A DNA stretch of 39,675 nt from an uncultured Clostridia bacterium (GCA_947088135.1 CAMUFJ010000014.1:1-39675), one strand, 5' to 3'; shown: positions 1 to 8,983, counted from the stretch's first letter. The notes: generated from the sequence alone by a model not told the origin. Translations and numbers: made by a program.

Positions 1-105
1 CACCTGCCCCGTAAGCTCCATAATACGGTCGGCAATGGTGCTCTTTCCGTGGTCGATATGCGCGATAATGCAGAAATTTCTCAAATTTTCGTTGGGCTTT
101 GCCAT
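1..105 (-). CDS. lepA: Elongation factor 4 (LepA), N-terminal fragment
   Basis: LepA (EF4) is a ribosome-associated translational GTPase that acts in the cytoplasm. Only the first 35 codons lie in the window; the gene runs off the left edge. Reading from 105 leftwards gives a protein beginning MAKPNENLRNFCIIAHIDHG, followed by KSTIADRI. This contains the P-loop motif AHIDHGKS of translational GTPases; the RNFxIIAHIDHGKST form fits LepA better than BipA/TypA, which usually has HVDHGKTTL. The start is supported by an AGGAAGG ribosome binding site a few bases upstream. It is divergent from the phosphodiesterase gene at 266. Family assignment rests on the N-terminus only. Confidence 0.88.
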   Translation of the reverse strand, partial: MAKPNENLRNFCIIAHIDHGKSTIADRIMELTGQV

Positions 106-129
106 ACTTTCCTTCCTTTTTCACTCTTC

Positions 130-138
130 ATTATAGCA
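130..138 (-). promoter_or_regulatory. Extended -10 promoter of lepA
   Basis: On the minus strand the sequence reads TGC-TATAAT, a perfect -10 box with the TG extension, about 25 bases upstream of the lepA start codon. No good -35 box stands at 16-18 bp, which fits an extended -10 promoter. Inferred from sequence only. Confidence 0.5.
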
Positions 139-230
139 TAGCAATGCAAAAATCAGAGATTCGAAACCCCTTGCAAGCAAGTTTTCTCGCTTTTTATTAT
201 AAGATATTTCCGCAAAATTGGCAAGTACTA

Positions 231-259
231 TTGCATTTCGCTTGAAAATTTGCTAAAAT
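231..259 (+). promoter_or_regulatory. Promoter of the phosphodiesterase gene (leaderless arrangement)
   Basis: TTGCAT (231-236) and TAAAAT (254-259) are separated by 17 bp, with a TG extension just before the -10 box. The -10 box ends six bases before the ATG at 266, so the predicted first transcribed base is the A of the start codon and there is no room for a ribosome binding site. An in-frame TAA inside the -10 box rules out an upstream start. Confidence 0.6.
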
Positions 260-265
260 ATTCCT

Positions 266-1009
266 ATGGAACTTGAATTTTTAAAAAAGATTCCCGTTGC
301 ACACCGCGGTCTGCACGACGATAATAAGCCGGAAAATTCCCTTTCCGCATTCGAAGCGGCGATCAAGGCGGGTTTTACGATCGAAACGGACGTACGGCTT
401 TCCAAAGACGGCGAGCTGATGATATTCCACGACGACACGCTGACACGCATGACGGGCGTAAATAAGAGGGTGAACGAACTCTCCGCAAACGAGCTCAAAG
501 AACTGCGATTGGAGGGTACGGAAGAGCGCATTCCCCTTTTTGCGGAATTTTTGGATTTCCTCGGCGGGAGAACGCCGTTGCTTCTCGAAATCAAAAACGA
601 ACCCCGCGCGGACAAAAAGGAATTTATCGGCAAAATCGCCGCATCGCTCGACGGGTATGACGGAAAATACGCCGTGCAGAGCTTTAACCCTTTTTACGTA
701 AAAGAGTACAAACGGCTTTGCCCCGATATCCCCTGCGGCGTGCTCGCCACCGCCGATTCCGGCAAGCAGGATTTCGACAATTCCGTTTTTTGGCGGATCA
801 AGGCGCGCGCAGTAAAAAACATGAGCTTTAACAAATCGGTAAAGCCCGATTTCGTCAGCTATCACTTTACGGACTATCCGCAAAAATCCACCGAACGTTT
901 TCACGGCTTGAAACTCGGCTGGACGGTACGCTCCGCCTCAGAGGAAGCGCAAGCGCGCAAATATTGCGACAATATCATTTTCGAACATTACTTGCCGTCG
1001 TCGTTTTGA
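266..1009 (+). CDS. ugpQ: Glycerophosphodiester phosphodiesterase, cytosolic
   Basis: The product (247 aa) should hydrolyse glycerophosphodiesters to glycerol-3-phosphate and an alcohol. The GDPD family signature is complete: HRG at residues 13-15, PEN at 22-24, the metal ligands E40 and D42, and HD at 55-56 in a TIM-barrel fold; late motifs such as LLEIKNE and AVQSFNP are also as expected. There is no signal peptide or membrane segment, and the length equals that of E. coli UgpQ, so a cytosolic UgpQ-like enzyme is likely. The first catalytic motif lies only 12 residues from the ATG and an in-frame stop lies just upstream, which fixes the start despite the absence of a Shine-Dalgarno sequence. 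It is a single gene, ended by the terminator at 1033-1067. Substrate specificity cannot be read from the sequence. Confidence 0.9.
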   Translation: MELEFLKKIPVAHRGLHDDNKPENSLSAFEAAIKAGFTIETDVRLSKDGELMIFHDDTLTRMTGVNKRVNELSANELKELRLEGTEERIPLFAEFLDFLGGRTPLLLEIKNEPRADKKEFIGKIAASLDGYDGKYAVQSFNPFYVKEYKRLCPDIPCGVLATADSGKQDFDNSVFWRIKARAVKNMSFNKSVKPDFVSYHFTDYPQKSTERFHGLKLGWTVRSASEEAQARKYCDNIIFEHYLPSSF

Positions 1010-1032
1010 GGGACATTCCGCAAAACAAGGCA

Positions 1033-1067
1033 TGCAAAAACGGAGCGCGTTGCGCTCCGTTTTTGCA
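1033..1067. terminator. Bidirectional intrinsic terminator
   Basis: A perfect 16-bp stem (arms beginning TGCAAAAACGGAGCGC) with a 3-base loop lies between two convergent genes. Runs of A on one arm and T on the other make it usable from both strands, ending the phosphodiesterase gene on + and gdhA on -. Confidence 0.85.
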
Positions 1068-1104
1068 AACCCATATCTCTATCACCGAGAGTGTGACAGG
1101 CGAA

Positions 1105-2439
1105 TTATACGATGCCCTGCGCCATCATCGCCTCGGCAACTTTCAGAAAGCCCGCGATGTTCGCGCCCGCAACGTAATCCCCTTCGCAGCCGTATTCCTT
1201 GGCTGCGTTATCCATATTATGGTAAATATTTACCATGATGCTTTTCAGTTTGGCGTCCACCTCTTCAAACGCCCAAAAGAGCCGCCCGCTCGACTGTGCC
1301 ATCTCGAGTGCGCTCGTTGCAACGCCGCCTGCGTTCGCCGCCTTTGCGGGCAAGAATACCACCCCCGCCTTTTGGAACACCGCGATTCCTTCCAAGGTCG
1401 TGGGCATATTCGCGCCCTCGCCCACGTACTTCACGCCGTTTTTTACAAGGATTTCCGCCGATTCTCCATCGATTTCGTTCTGCGTCGCGCAAGGAAGCGC
1501 GATATCGCACTTCACCGTCCAGATGCCTTTACAGCCTTCTCGGTACTCCGCGCCCTTCACGCGTGCCGCATACTCCTTGATACGCCCGCGCTCGACCTCT
1601 TTGATTTGCTTGATAACGTCGAGCCGAATGCCGTTTTTATCATAAACGTAGCCGTTGGAATCGTACATGGCAACGACCTTCGCGCCCAAGCTCTGCGCCT
1701 TTTCGGCGGCGTAGATCGCAACGTTGCCCGAGCCCGAAATAACGACCGTTTTGCCCTTGAAGCTATCGCCGCGGCATTTGAGCGCTTCCTCCGTCATGTA
1801 AACGAGTCCGTAACCCGTCGCCTCCTTACGCGCAAGGCTTCCGCCGTAGCTCAGCCCCCTGCCCGTGAGCACGCCCACGTGCTCGTCACGAATGCGTTTG
1901 TACTGCCCGAACAGATAACCGATCTCTCTTCCGCCCACGCCGATGTCGCCCGCGGGCACGTCGGTGTCCTGCCCGATATGGCGATAAAGCTCGGTCATAA
2001 AGCTTTGGCAGAAGCGCATGATCTCATTGTCGCTCTTGCCCTTGGGGTCAAAGTCGCTCCCCCCCTTGCCCCCGCCGATGGGCAATCCCGTAAGACTGTT
2101 TTTGAGGATCTGTTCGAGTCCCAAAAATTTGATGATGGAAAGATTGACGGAGGGGTGAAAGCGAAGCCCGCCCTTGTAAGGGCCTATCGCGCTGTTGAAC
2201 TGCACGCGATAACCCTTGTTCACGTGTACACTCCCGCTATCGTCCACCCAAGGAACGCGGAAGAGCACGGCGCGCTCGGGCTCTACGAAACGCTCCAAAA
2301 GCGCCGCCTTCTCATACTCGGGGTGTTTGGCAACGACGGGTCTTAATCCGTTCAAAATTTCAGTAGCCGCCTGATGAAATTCGGGCTCGTTTGGATTTTT
2401 CGCCTTTAAATCGGCAAGTACTCTGTCTACGTATTCCAT
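1105..2439 (-). CDS. gdhA: NADP-type glutamate dehydrogenase
   Basis: A hexameric-type glutamate dehydrogenase (444 aa) that interconverts 2-oxoglutarate plus ammonia and glutamate, linking carbon and nitrogen metabolism in the cytoplasm. Visible motifs are GPYKGG (K89, substrate), LPIGGGKGG (catalytic K125), PAGDIGVGGREIGYLFGQY with D165, and a Rossmann segment SGSGNVAIYAAEKA. Length and motifs match the 440-450 aa bacterial family that is mostly NADP(H)-dependent; cofactor preference is inferred. The frame is open nine codons further upstream, but the start at 2439 (MEYVDRVL) is preferred because it follows an AAAGGAG site at correct spacing and matches the family N-terminus. It has its own promoter at 2515-2544 and ends at the shared terminator, so it is probably monocistronic. 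Confidence 0.95.
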   Translation of the reverse strand: MEYVDRVLADLKAKNPNEPEFHQAATEILNGLRPVVAKHPEYEKAALLERFVEPERAVLFRVPWVDDSGSVHVNKGYRVQFNSAIGPYKGGLRFHPSVNLSIIKFLGLEQILKNSLTGLPIGGGKGGSDFDPKGKSDNEIMRFCQSFMTELYRHIGQDTDVPAGDIGVGGREIGYLFGQYKRIRDEHVGVLTGRGLSYGGSLARKEATGYGLVYMTEEALKCRGDSFKGKTVVISGSGNVAIYAAEKAQSLGAKVVAMYDSNGYVYDKNGIRLDVIKQIKEVERGRIKEYAARVKGAEYREGCKGIWTVKCDIALPCATQNEIDGESAEILVKNGVKYVGEGANMPTTLEGIAVFQKAGVVFLPAKAANAGGVATSALEMAQSSGRLFWAFEEVDAKLKSIMVNIYHNMDNAAKEYGCEGDYVAGANIAGFLKVAEAMMAQGIV

Positions 2440-2473
2440 ATATCTTTGCTCCTTTGACAGTGGCAATAAAAAA

Positions 2474-2557
2474 ATGCGGTTTCAGCGTTTTGGTTGTTTA
2501 ACCTCGACATTTGTATTTTATCATATTCATACAAAAAATGTCACGCTTTTACCGCAT
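2474..2557. promoter_or_regulatory. Inverted repeat flanking the gdhA promoter
   Basis: ATGCGGTTTCAGCGT (2474-2488) and ACGCTTTTACCGCAT (2543-2557) are inverted copies matching at 12 of 15 positions, the three mismatches being the central bases of each arm. One arm lies upstream of the -35 box, the other downstream of the predicted start of transcription. This could be a pair of operator sites or an RNA/DNA structure; function is unknown. Confidence 0.4.
2515..2544 (-). promoter_or_regulatory. Promoter of gdhA
   Basis: On the minus strand GTGACA (2539-2544) and TAAAAT (2515-2520) are 18 bp apart, each one mismatch from consensus. The start of transcription would lie near 2508, giving a leader of about 70 nt that contains the AAAGGAG ribosome binding site. 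Confidence 0.6.
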
Positions 2558-2603
2558 ATTTTTATAAAATTGTCTATCGCAATCTCGAATATAAACTATA
2601 AGC

Positions 2604-4841
2604 TCAACTTATATGCCAAATTTTCTCCGCGTACTCGGCGATCGTCCTGTCGGATGAGAAGAATGACGACGAAGCTACGTTCTCGAGCTGTTTGTGCGCA
2701 AACGCCCGCTCGTTTCCGCTGTCGCGGTTGATATCGAGCAAGGTATTCACGTAGGGTTCCAAGTCATAAAGCACGTAGTAATTGTCGGGCTTATGCCAGC
2801 TCGCGCCCTCGGTGAGCGAGCCGTACAGTTCCGAGAAGCAGCCCGTACCGCCGTCCGACAGCGTTCCGTCCACCAAACTTTCGAGCGCTTTTTTGTGGAG
2901 CGGCTTTTGGTCGAGCAGGGCGCAAGGATCGTAACTTTCCGAAATGCGCGCGATTTCGTCTACCGTTGCGCCGAAAATGTAATTGTTTTCCTCGCCCGCC
3001 TGTTCGACGATTTCGATATTCGCGCCGTCGAGCGTACCGCAAGTGACCGCGCCGTTCATCATGAACTTCATGTTGCCCGTGCCGGATGCCTCCAACCCCG
3101 CCGTGGAAACCTGCAAAGAAACGTCCGTGCCGGCGACGATTTTTTCGGCATAGGACACGTCGTAGTTCTGCACGAACACTACGCGTAAGCGCTGATTGAC
3201 TTGCTCGTCGTTATTGACAAGTTTTGCGATTTCGTTGATGAGCTTGATGATGCCCTTGGCGCGCGTATAGGAGGGCGCGCTTTTCGCACCGAAAAGGAAG
3301 AGGCTGGGACGGAAGTCGTTGACCTGCCCGCTCTTGATGAGCTCATAGAGCTCCAAAATGGCAAGCGCCGTCATGAATTGCCGCTTATATTCGTGCAGAC
3401 GCTTGACCTGCGCAAACACCAAGAAATGCTCGGGGATCTTCACGCCCTCGCGTTCTTCGATATAGGAGAAGAGCTGACGACGCTTTTCCCGCTTGACTTT
3501 AATAAAGTCCTCTTCGAGCGAAGAAACCTTCCCTTTCAATGCGGAATGGTCGGCGCGCGCTTCCCTCCACTGCGGGCCGATCGCCCCGTCGATGAGCTTA
3601 GAAAGTTCGGGATTGTTGAGCATGAGCCAACGGCGCTTTGTTACGCCGTTCGTCTTATTTTGAAATTTTTCGGGATAGACGGAATACGCCGTAGCGAACA
3701 GATTTTTCTTCAAAATTTCCGTATGCAACGCCGCAACGCCATTGATTGACGTGGAGCACCAAACGGCGAGCTTCGCCATGGAGAATACGCCCTTGTCGTA
3801 AAAAATCAAATCCGAACACGCCGATTCGGTGAGCGCGGTGCGTTTGAGTTCCCGCTTTTGGAGAGTCGCGAGCTGTAAGAGAATGTCCGCAATATCAGGC
3901 AAAATCTTTCGAACAAGCTCTTCCCGCCAGCATTCGAGCGCTTCGGGAAGTACGGTATGGTTGGTGTAATTGAATGTCTGCTTGGCGATTTCCGCCGCTT
4001 TGGGCACGCTTATACGATACTTGACGGTGAGCAGACGTACGAGCTCCGCGATCGCAAGTACGGGGTGTGTGTCGTTGAGCTGCACGGTGTTGTATTTGGG
4101 AAAACTCTCGAAGTGCTTGCCGTATAGCTTTGCGTGACGTTCGACAAGCTCGCCGATCGCCGCGGCGGAGAAGAAATATTCCTGCCGAAGACGAAGGAGT
4201 TTCCCCTCTTCGGTATCGTCGGCGGGATAGAGATATTCGCTGATTTTTTCCGCCTCGGGACAGCCCTCCGCCTGATAGAGCCTCAAACAATTGACCCGTT
4301 TGCCGATGACGGGAATGTCGTAGGGTACGGCAAGCGCGGTAAAATCGGCAAATTCGATCTTACGCGCTTCCTCCTCGCGTCGAATGCTCCACGGATCGCC
4401 GAAACGTTGCCAATCGTCGGGAAGCTCCTTTTGGAAGCCCTCCTCGATGCGTTGACGGAACAAACCGTAACGGAATCGAATTCCGTAACCGTAGAGGGGC
4501 AACCCGAGCGCGGCGGCGGAATCCATAAAGCACGCCGCAAGCCTGCCCAAACCTCCGTTTCCGAGCGCGGCGTCCTCGATTTCTTCGAACACGTTGATAT
4601 CCACGCCCTTTTCGGCGAGAATGCGCCTCGTTTCTTCCAACACGCCGAGCTCCATCAAATTATTATAAAAGCTCCGACCGATGAGATACTCCATAGAAAG
4701 ATAGTAGGCGTTGCGCTCCTCTTTTGCCGAAATACGCGTCGTACACTCCCGCATGGCAAGCTCGGAAATCTCGTTATAAAGGGTGATAACGTCCTTTCCC
4801 TTTACGTCCAAATTCCTCAGTTCCTGTAAATATCCGCTCAT
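2604..4841 (-). CDS. glgP: Glycogen/maltodextrin phosphorylase
   Basis: A family GT35 phosphorylase (745 aa) that releases glucose-1-phosphate from the non-reducing ends of glycogen or maltodextrin. Diagnostic segments are EDAALGNGGLGRLAACFMDS near the N-terminus, QLNDTHPVLAIAELVR, FNYTNHTVLPEALE, the KRLHEYKRQ motif, and the pyridoxal-phosphate site EASGTGNMKFMMNGA followed by GTLDGANIEI. It is shorter than the usual 790-830 aa, mostly through short surface loops; no catalytic block is missing. The frame extends 21 codons further upstream, but the ATG at 4841 is preferred because an AGAGG site precedes it. It is the last gene of the maltodextrin operon, so cytosolic maltodextrin rather than glycogen is the likely main substrate (MalP role); this is inference from context. 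Confidence 0.95.
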   Translation of the reverse strand: MSGYLQELRNLDVKGKDVITLYNEISELAMRECTTRISAKEERNAYYLSMEYLIGRSFYNNLMELGVLEETRRILAEKGVDINVFEEIEDAALGNGGLGRLAACFMDSAAALGLPLYGYGIRFRYGLFRQRIEEGFQKELPDDWQRFGDPWSIRREEEARKIEFADFTALAVPYDIPVIGKRVNCLRLYQAEGCPEAEKISEYLYPADDTEEGKLLRLRQEYFFSAAAIGELVERHAKLYGKHFESFPKYNTVQLNDTHPVLAIAELVRLLTVKYRISVPKAAEIAKQTFNYTNHTVLPEALECWREELVRKILPDIADILLQLATLQKRELKRTALTESACSDLIFYDKGVFSMAKLAVWCSTSINGVAALHTEILKKNLFATAYSVYPEKFQNKTNGVTKRRWLMLNNPELSKLIDGAIGPQWREARADHSALKGKVSSLEEDFIKVKREKRRQLFSYIEEREGVKIPEHFLVFAQVKRLHEYKRQFMTALAILELYELIKSGQVNDFRPSLFLFGAKSAPSYTRAKGIIKLINEIAKLVNNDEQVNQRLRVVFVQNYDVSYAEKIVAGTDVSLQVSTAGLEASGTGNMKFMMNGAVTCGTLDGANIEIVEQAGEENNYIFGATVDEIARISESYDPCALLDQKPLHKKALESLVDGTLSDGGTGCFSELYGSLTEGASWHKPDNYYVLYDLEPYVNTLLDINRDSGNERAFAHKQLENVASSSFFSSDRTIAEYAEKIWHIS

Positions 4842-4885
4842 TTTTAACCTCTTTTCCTGCTTTTTCCCAAATTTTTCCCATAATG

Positions 4886-4910
4886 ATACGGGTGCGGAAA
4901 ACACCCGTAT
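4886..4910 (-). other. Stem-loop between the amylase gene and glgP
   Basis: A perfect 9-bp stem (ATACGGGTG / CACCCGTAT) with a 7-base loop lies in the 116-base gap, about 45 bases ahead of glgP. No U-tract follows it on the minus strand, so it is more likely an mRNA processing or stability element than a full terminator. Confidence 0.4.
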
Positions 4911-4957
4911 ATCCTGCCCTCCCGACTTCCCCTACACGGGAAAGACAAAAGAACGCT

Positions 4958-6532
4958 TTAATGCAAAATTGCAATGGAGTAGGGTTTCATCGTCACGTCT
5001 TTTTTGGAAGAAGCGCTCTTCTCGCGCGTCGCGTCGATGAGATCCGTCACTTTTACGTCGCCGTAGTCGGAAAGGTTTACGGTGTACGTTTCCATATCCG
5101 AAAGATTGACGAGCACGGTAATAGATTTGCCGTCGTAAGTCTTCTTGAACGCGGCGACGCTCGCGTTGGGCGCAGAGAGCGCCTCTACCGTACCGCGCGC
5201 GATTTCGGGGTGGCGGTGACGCATATTCATCACCTTTTTGTAGTATGCGAGAATAGAGAATTCGTCCTCCTGCTGTTCCGCCACCGACGGATAACGGTAA
5301 GCGTCCGCGCCGATGGAAACGCCGGGTTGAGGGGGAATAAACACCTGCCCCTCCGCCATTAAATTATCGCTCCAACGCATGGGAATCCGCTTGGTGGGAT
5401 CGGAAGAAGCGTCCTTGCACACCATACCGATCTCGTCGCCGTAGTACACGAACGTGTTTCCGTTCATGAGAGCAAGCAGCCCCGCGCCCATTTTAACCTG
5501 CGCCTCTCCCACAAGCATATTCGCCGCGCGCGAGGTGTCGTGATTGCTCAAAAACGGCGCTTGCGAACCCTTGTCGTAGACGGTCTGATAGTCGAGAAGC
5601 AACTTCGTGAAGTAATCTCCCGGTTTGCTTTGAATGGAGGAGAGCGTCGATTTGATGGTACTCAGCCCCGCCGCGCCCGCGCTCGCCGTGAACAGGAAAC
5701 AACTGTCGATCCCGCTCTCGTAATAGGCGCGGATCTGCGCGTCAGTCCCCTCCCACACTTCGCCGACGATGTACGCGTCTTCCTTTACGGACTTTGCCTC
5801 GGTATTGACGAAGCTCAAAAATTCCACGTTCTTCTGCACGTTGCCCGTGTAGTAGCTCGTACACGCGTCCAAACGGAATCCGTCCACGTCCATTTCTGTG
5901 AGCCAAAATTCCATGATGTCGGAAATCTCCTCGCGCACCGCAGCGCTGTCGAGATTCAAGTCGGGCATCGCGGTATCGAAACGGCATTCATAAAACAGAT
6001 CCACGCCGCCCACGGGAGCGTAACCAGTGCTTTGCGTTTCGGAGAAATTGTAATAGTCGATATACTTGGCGTTTTCGCCCGTCGTTTCCCCGTTGCGGAG
6101 CGCTTGAACCGCCTTTTTAAACCACGAGTGCGTGACCGACGAGTGGTTGAACACCATATCCACGATCACGTTGATCCCGCGGGAATGCGCCTCCCGCACG
6201 AGTTCCTTAAAATCGTCGTTGGTGCCGTAATCGCTTTCGATCGTGTAGTAGTCCACGACGTCGTAACCGTGATAAGTATCGGACTGACAGACAGGCATGA
6301 ACCATATGCCGTTAAAGCCCATTTCCTTCACGTAATCGAGCTTTTGCGTTACCCCTTTGAGATCGCCGATCCCGTCGTCGCCCGAGTCGCAAAAGGAGCG
6401 GACGAAAATTTCGTACCAGTTGCGGTAATTGTCGTCGAGCGCCGTAGGCTGCTCTTCCTTCCCTCCGCAAGCGGCAAAGGGAAGCGCGAGCGCAAAAGCC
6501 GCCGCCGCACAGGCAATTCTTTTCAGTTTCAT
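4958..6532 (-). CDS. Alpha-amylase family GH13 lipoprotein
   Basis: A secreted, membrane-anchored alpha-glucan hydrolase (524 aa). The N-terminus has positive residues, a hydrophobic stretch and a lipobox-like FAAC with the lipidated Cys at residue 22. The GH13 barrel follows: conserved region I DMVFNH (125-130), region II DGFRLD with nucleophile D222, region III VGEVW with acid/base E258, and region IV SNHD with D332; a beta-sandwich domain ends the protein. The early YEIFVRSFCDSGDDGIGDL block is typical of alpha-amylases and neopullulanase-like enzymes acting on maltodextrins. An AAGGAGGT site precedes the ATG. It lies 30 bases after malG in the same operon, suggesting that it trims glucan at the cell surface for MalE. 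Exact specificity (amylase, maltogenic or alpha-glucosidase) is not resolved. Confidence 0.92.
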   Translation of the reverse strand: MKLKRIACAAAAFALALPFAACGGKEEQPTALDDNYRNWYEIFVRSFCDSGDDGIGDLKGVTQKLDYVKEMGFNGIWFMPVCQSDTYHGYDVVDYYTIESDYGTNDDFKELVREAHSRGINVIVDMVFNHSSVTHSWFKKAVQALRNGETTGENAKYIDYYNFSETQSTGYAPVGGVDLFYECRFDTAMPDLNLDSAAVREEISDIMEFWLTEMDVDGFRLDACTSYYTGNVQKNVEFLSFVNTEAKSVKEDAYIVGEVWEGTDAQIRAYYESGIDSCFLFTASAGAAGLSTIKSTLSSIQSKPGDYFTKLLLDYQTVYDKGSQAPFLSNHDTSRAANMLVGEAQVKMGAGLLALMNGNTFVYYGDEIGMVCKDASSDPTKRIPMRWSDNLMAEGQVFIPPQPGVSIGADAYRYPSVAEQQEDEFSILAYYKKVMNMRHRHPEIARGTVEALSAPNASVAAFKKTYDGKSITVLVNLSDMETYTVNLSDYGDVKVTDLIDATREKSASSKKDVTMKPYSIAILH

Positions 6533-6562
6533 ATTGAGCCGTAACCTCCTTGAATCTGCGGA

Positions 6563-7441
6563 TTATTTTACCGCGCCGCCCGTAACCCCTTCCACATAGT
6601 ACCGTTGCATACTGAGGAAGAATGCGGAGATGATCGCGCCGACAATAGTCGCGCCCGCACAGAATACGGTAAAGTTCTCGCTGAAAGAGTTCTTCTCCGC
6701 GTTGATCATACGGTAGAGTCCCAACGCCACGGTGTATTTTTCCGCGTCGTTTATAATGGTGTTCACGAAGATGAAATCGCACCAAGGCGCGATAAACGAC
6801 GTAAGCACGGTATACACGATAATGGGCTTGGAAAGCGGAAGCGTTACCCGCCAAAATACCGTCCATTGGCTTGCGCCGTCCAAGATCGCCGCCTCCTCCA
6901 AGGAACGGGGCAGGGTGTCGAAAAAGCCCTTGCATACGTAATAGGAGAGCGCCGCACCGCACGAATATACGAGAATGAGCGCAAACAGCGAATTGGTGAG
7001 CCCGACCGCTTTGAGAATGAAGTACACCGCGATCATGCTCATGAAGCCGGGGAACATTCCCAAAACCAGCATCACGTTCATGAGCGGTTTTCTCATTTTA
7101 AAGCGCATCCGCGAGAACGCGTAGCTGACCATGAGAATGAACAGCGTGGTGATCGCGCAGGAACAAACGGCGACGAGAAGCGTGTTCCCGAACCAACGCA
7201 GGAACAGCGAATCTTGGAAAAGTCTTACATAGTTGCCGAAGCCGAGCTGCAAATCATCGGGAAACAGCTTGGTGATTATGCCCGTTTCGGGCGTGACGCG
7301 CAACGAAGTATAGAGCATGAACACGATCGGCAAGATCCACAAAATGCCGAGCACCGCAAGAATGACGTAGATGAAACCGTCGGTGACGGCGGTACGCGTT
7401 CTTTGCCCGAGTAATTTTTCTTTAAAAGTTTGAGCTTTCAT
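6563..7441 (-). CDS. malG: Maltodextrin ABC transporter permease MalG
   Basis: Inner-membrane permease (292 aa) of a carbohydrate ABC importer, pairing with MalF. About six transmembrane helices are visible, beginning with the stretch FIYVILAVLGILWILPIVFM. The cytoplasmic EAA loop, which docks the ATPase, is present as EEAAILDGASQWTVFWRVTL. Its start is fused to the malF stop as TGATG; the ATG at 7441 lies 9 bases from a GGAGGT site, while an in-frame GTG three bases earlier is less likely. The overlap indicates translational coupling. Homology to MalG is clear; maltodextrin specificity comes from the surrounding genes. Confidence 0.93.
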   Translation of the reverse strand: MKAQTFKEKLLGQRTRTAVTDGFIYVILAVLGILWILPIVFMLYTSLRVTPETGIITKLFPDDLQLGFGNYVRLFQDSLFLRWFGNTLLVAVCSCAITTLFILMVSYAFSRMRFKMRKPLMNVMLVLGMFPGFMSMIAVYFILKAVGLTNSLFALILVYSCGAALSYYVCKGFFDTLPRSLEEAAILDGASQWTVFWRVTLPLSKPIIVYTVLTSFIAPWCDFIFVNTIINDAEKYTVALGLYRMINAEKNSFSENFTVFCAGATIVGAIISAFFLSMQRYYVEGVTGGAVK

Positions 7442-8895
7442 CACTGGTATACCTCCTCGTTCTTGGTGGCGCCCGAGCGGTTATAGGTGATCAGCGAGAG
7501 CACCGCGCAAATGATGAAGATGACGATACCGATCACGGAGGCGATATTATAGCGGGGATTGGTGTCCGTCGTTAAACGGTACAGCCAAGTGACCAGGAGG
7601 TCGGTAGACTGCGCCTGCGATCCTCCGCCGTAATTGATATTATCGACAGGTCCGCCGCCCGTCAACAGCCAGATGACGTTGAAGTTATTGATGTTGCCCA
7701 CAAACTGCGTAATGAGATAAGGTCCCGTAACGTGAAGCATATAGGGCAACGTGATTTTGAAGAAGAGCTGCCAAGCGTTTGCGCCGTCGAGCCGCGCCGC
7801 CTCGTACTGCTCCGCGGGAATATTCATGAGAATTCCGCTGCACATGAGAAGGGTATAGGGAATACCGATCCACATATTGACGAGAATGATCATCACGCGC
7901 GGGATAATAGAGCCGTTCGCAGTGTCGGCAAGCCAGCGGATATTCGTCCCTAAAATGACGTTTAGAATACCGTCGCCGTCGAGGATTTTCTGCATGAGCA
8001 GTAGCGTTACGAACTGCGGAACCGCGATGACCACGACGAACAGCGTACGCCAAAGTTTTTTGAGTTTGATCCCCTTTCGGTTGATCATCAGCGCGATGAT
8101 CATGCCGAAGAAGTAGTTGGAGAACGTTGCGAAGAACGCCCAAATAAACGTCCAGAGCAGCACGCGCAGGAACACAAGGAAGAACCCGCTTCCTCCTCCT
8201 ACGGAAAACAGCTGTCCGAAGTTCGCAAAGCCCACCCAAGTAAAGAGCTGTCCGGGAGGCGTGTGCTCGAAGTCGTAATTGGTGAACGCGATCAAAATCA
8301 TGAACACGAGGGGCATGATCGTGAACACCAAAAGCCCTAAAAGCGGAGGAATCAACAGCGGCACGTAGAACTTTTTATTGATGAAAGTGTTGCAATCCTG
8401 CTTGAACGTAGCAAGTTTGCGCCCTTCCGCAAGCGCTCTGTCGTTTTCGAGATTACCGCGGATATTCATGACCCATACGGTAATAAACATAATGAGTACG
8501 ATCAAAGAAACAACGCCGTAGAGCAAAATCAAAAAGCTGTTATCCCCTTTTACCGCCTCGTAAACGCCGAGCTCCTCGTTCCAAACCTCTCCGCTCGCCT
8601 TGGTGCCGAGGCTACCCGAGAACAAATGCCCGATATATTTCCCGCCGAAGAACACCATGAACAGGATAAAGCCGATCTCCAAAAGCAGATAGACAATGCC
8701 CTTTACGACCTGCTTGCGCATCATTTGTCCCATGCCCATAAACAGGCAGGAAATCTTAACCGCAAGCGAGCCGTGTACGACGGACAAGACCGCTTTTTTT
8801 ACGGCACGCCCAAAACGGCGGAAGATGCTGTCCTCGCCGACAAAAAACTCCTTAACGGAAACTCCCATTCGGCTGAGAACGCTTTCTTTTTCCAT
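7441..8895 (-). CDS. malF: Maltodextrin ABC transporter permease MalF
   Basis: Permease subunit of 484 aa, longer than the usual 290-300 aa Gram-positive sugar permeases. The excess is an N-terminal region of about 170 residues with two extra hydrophobic segments (about residues 67-86 and 120-143), giving about eight helices as in enteric MalF. The C-terminal half carries the EAA loop EQYEAARLDGANAWQLFFKI that contacts the ATPase. An AAGGAGGT site stands seven bases before the ATG. It lies 134 bases after malE, separated by a stem-loop, and overlaps malG. Located in the cytoplasmic membrane. Confidence 0.93.
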   Translation of the reverse strand: MEKESVLSRMGVSVKEFFVGEDSIFRRFGRAVKKAVLSVVHGSLAVKISCLFMGMGQMMRKQVVKGIVYLLLEIGFILFMVFFGGKYIGHLFSGSLGTKASGEVWNEELGVYEAVKGDNSFLILLYGVVSLIVLIMFITVWVMNIRGNLENDRALAEGRKLATFKQDCNTFINKKFYVPLLIPPLLGLLVFTIMPLVFMILIAFTNYDFEHTPPGQLFTWVGFANFGQLFSVGGGSGFFLVFLRVLLWTFIWAFFATFSNYFFGMIIALMINRKGIKLKKLWRTLFVVVIAVPQFVTLLLMQKILDGDGILNVILGTNIRWLADTANGSIIPRVMIILVNMWIGIPYTLLMCSGILMNIPAEQYEAARLDGANAWQLFFKITLPYMLHVTGPYLITQFVGNINNFNVIWLLTGGGPVDNINYGGGSQAQSTDLLVTWLYRLTTDTNPRYNIASVIGIVIFIICAVLSLITYNRSGATKNEEVYQ

Positions 8896-8983
8896 AGTTA
8901 TAACCTCCTTATTACAGGCACCTTAGCCTCTTATCCGCTCCCCCCGCGGAGGAAGCCGAGAACGTTTACCCCGATAAAGCGAA

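Noticed and set aside
2056..2068. Another C-rich homopolymer, as a second phase-variation site
   Set aside because: It encodes the invariant GGGKGG motif of glutamate dehydrogenase on the minus strand; the sequence is set by protein conservation, and slippage there would only destroy the enzyme.
964..2346. A 460-codon plus-strand open frame across gdhA
   Set aside because: It lies antisense to a complete glutamate dehydrogenase with all catalytic motifs, and its product resembles no protein family.
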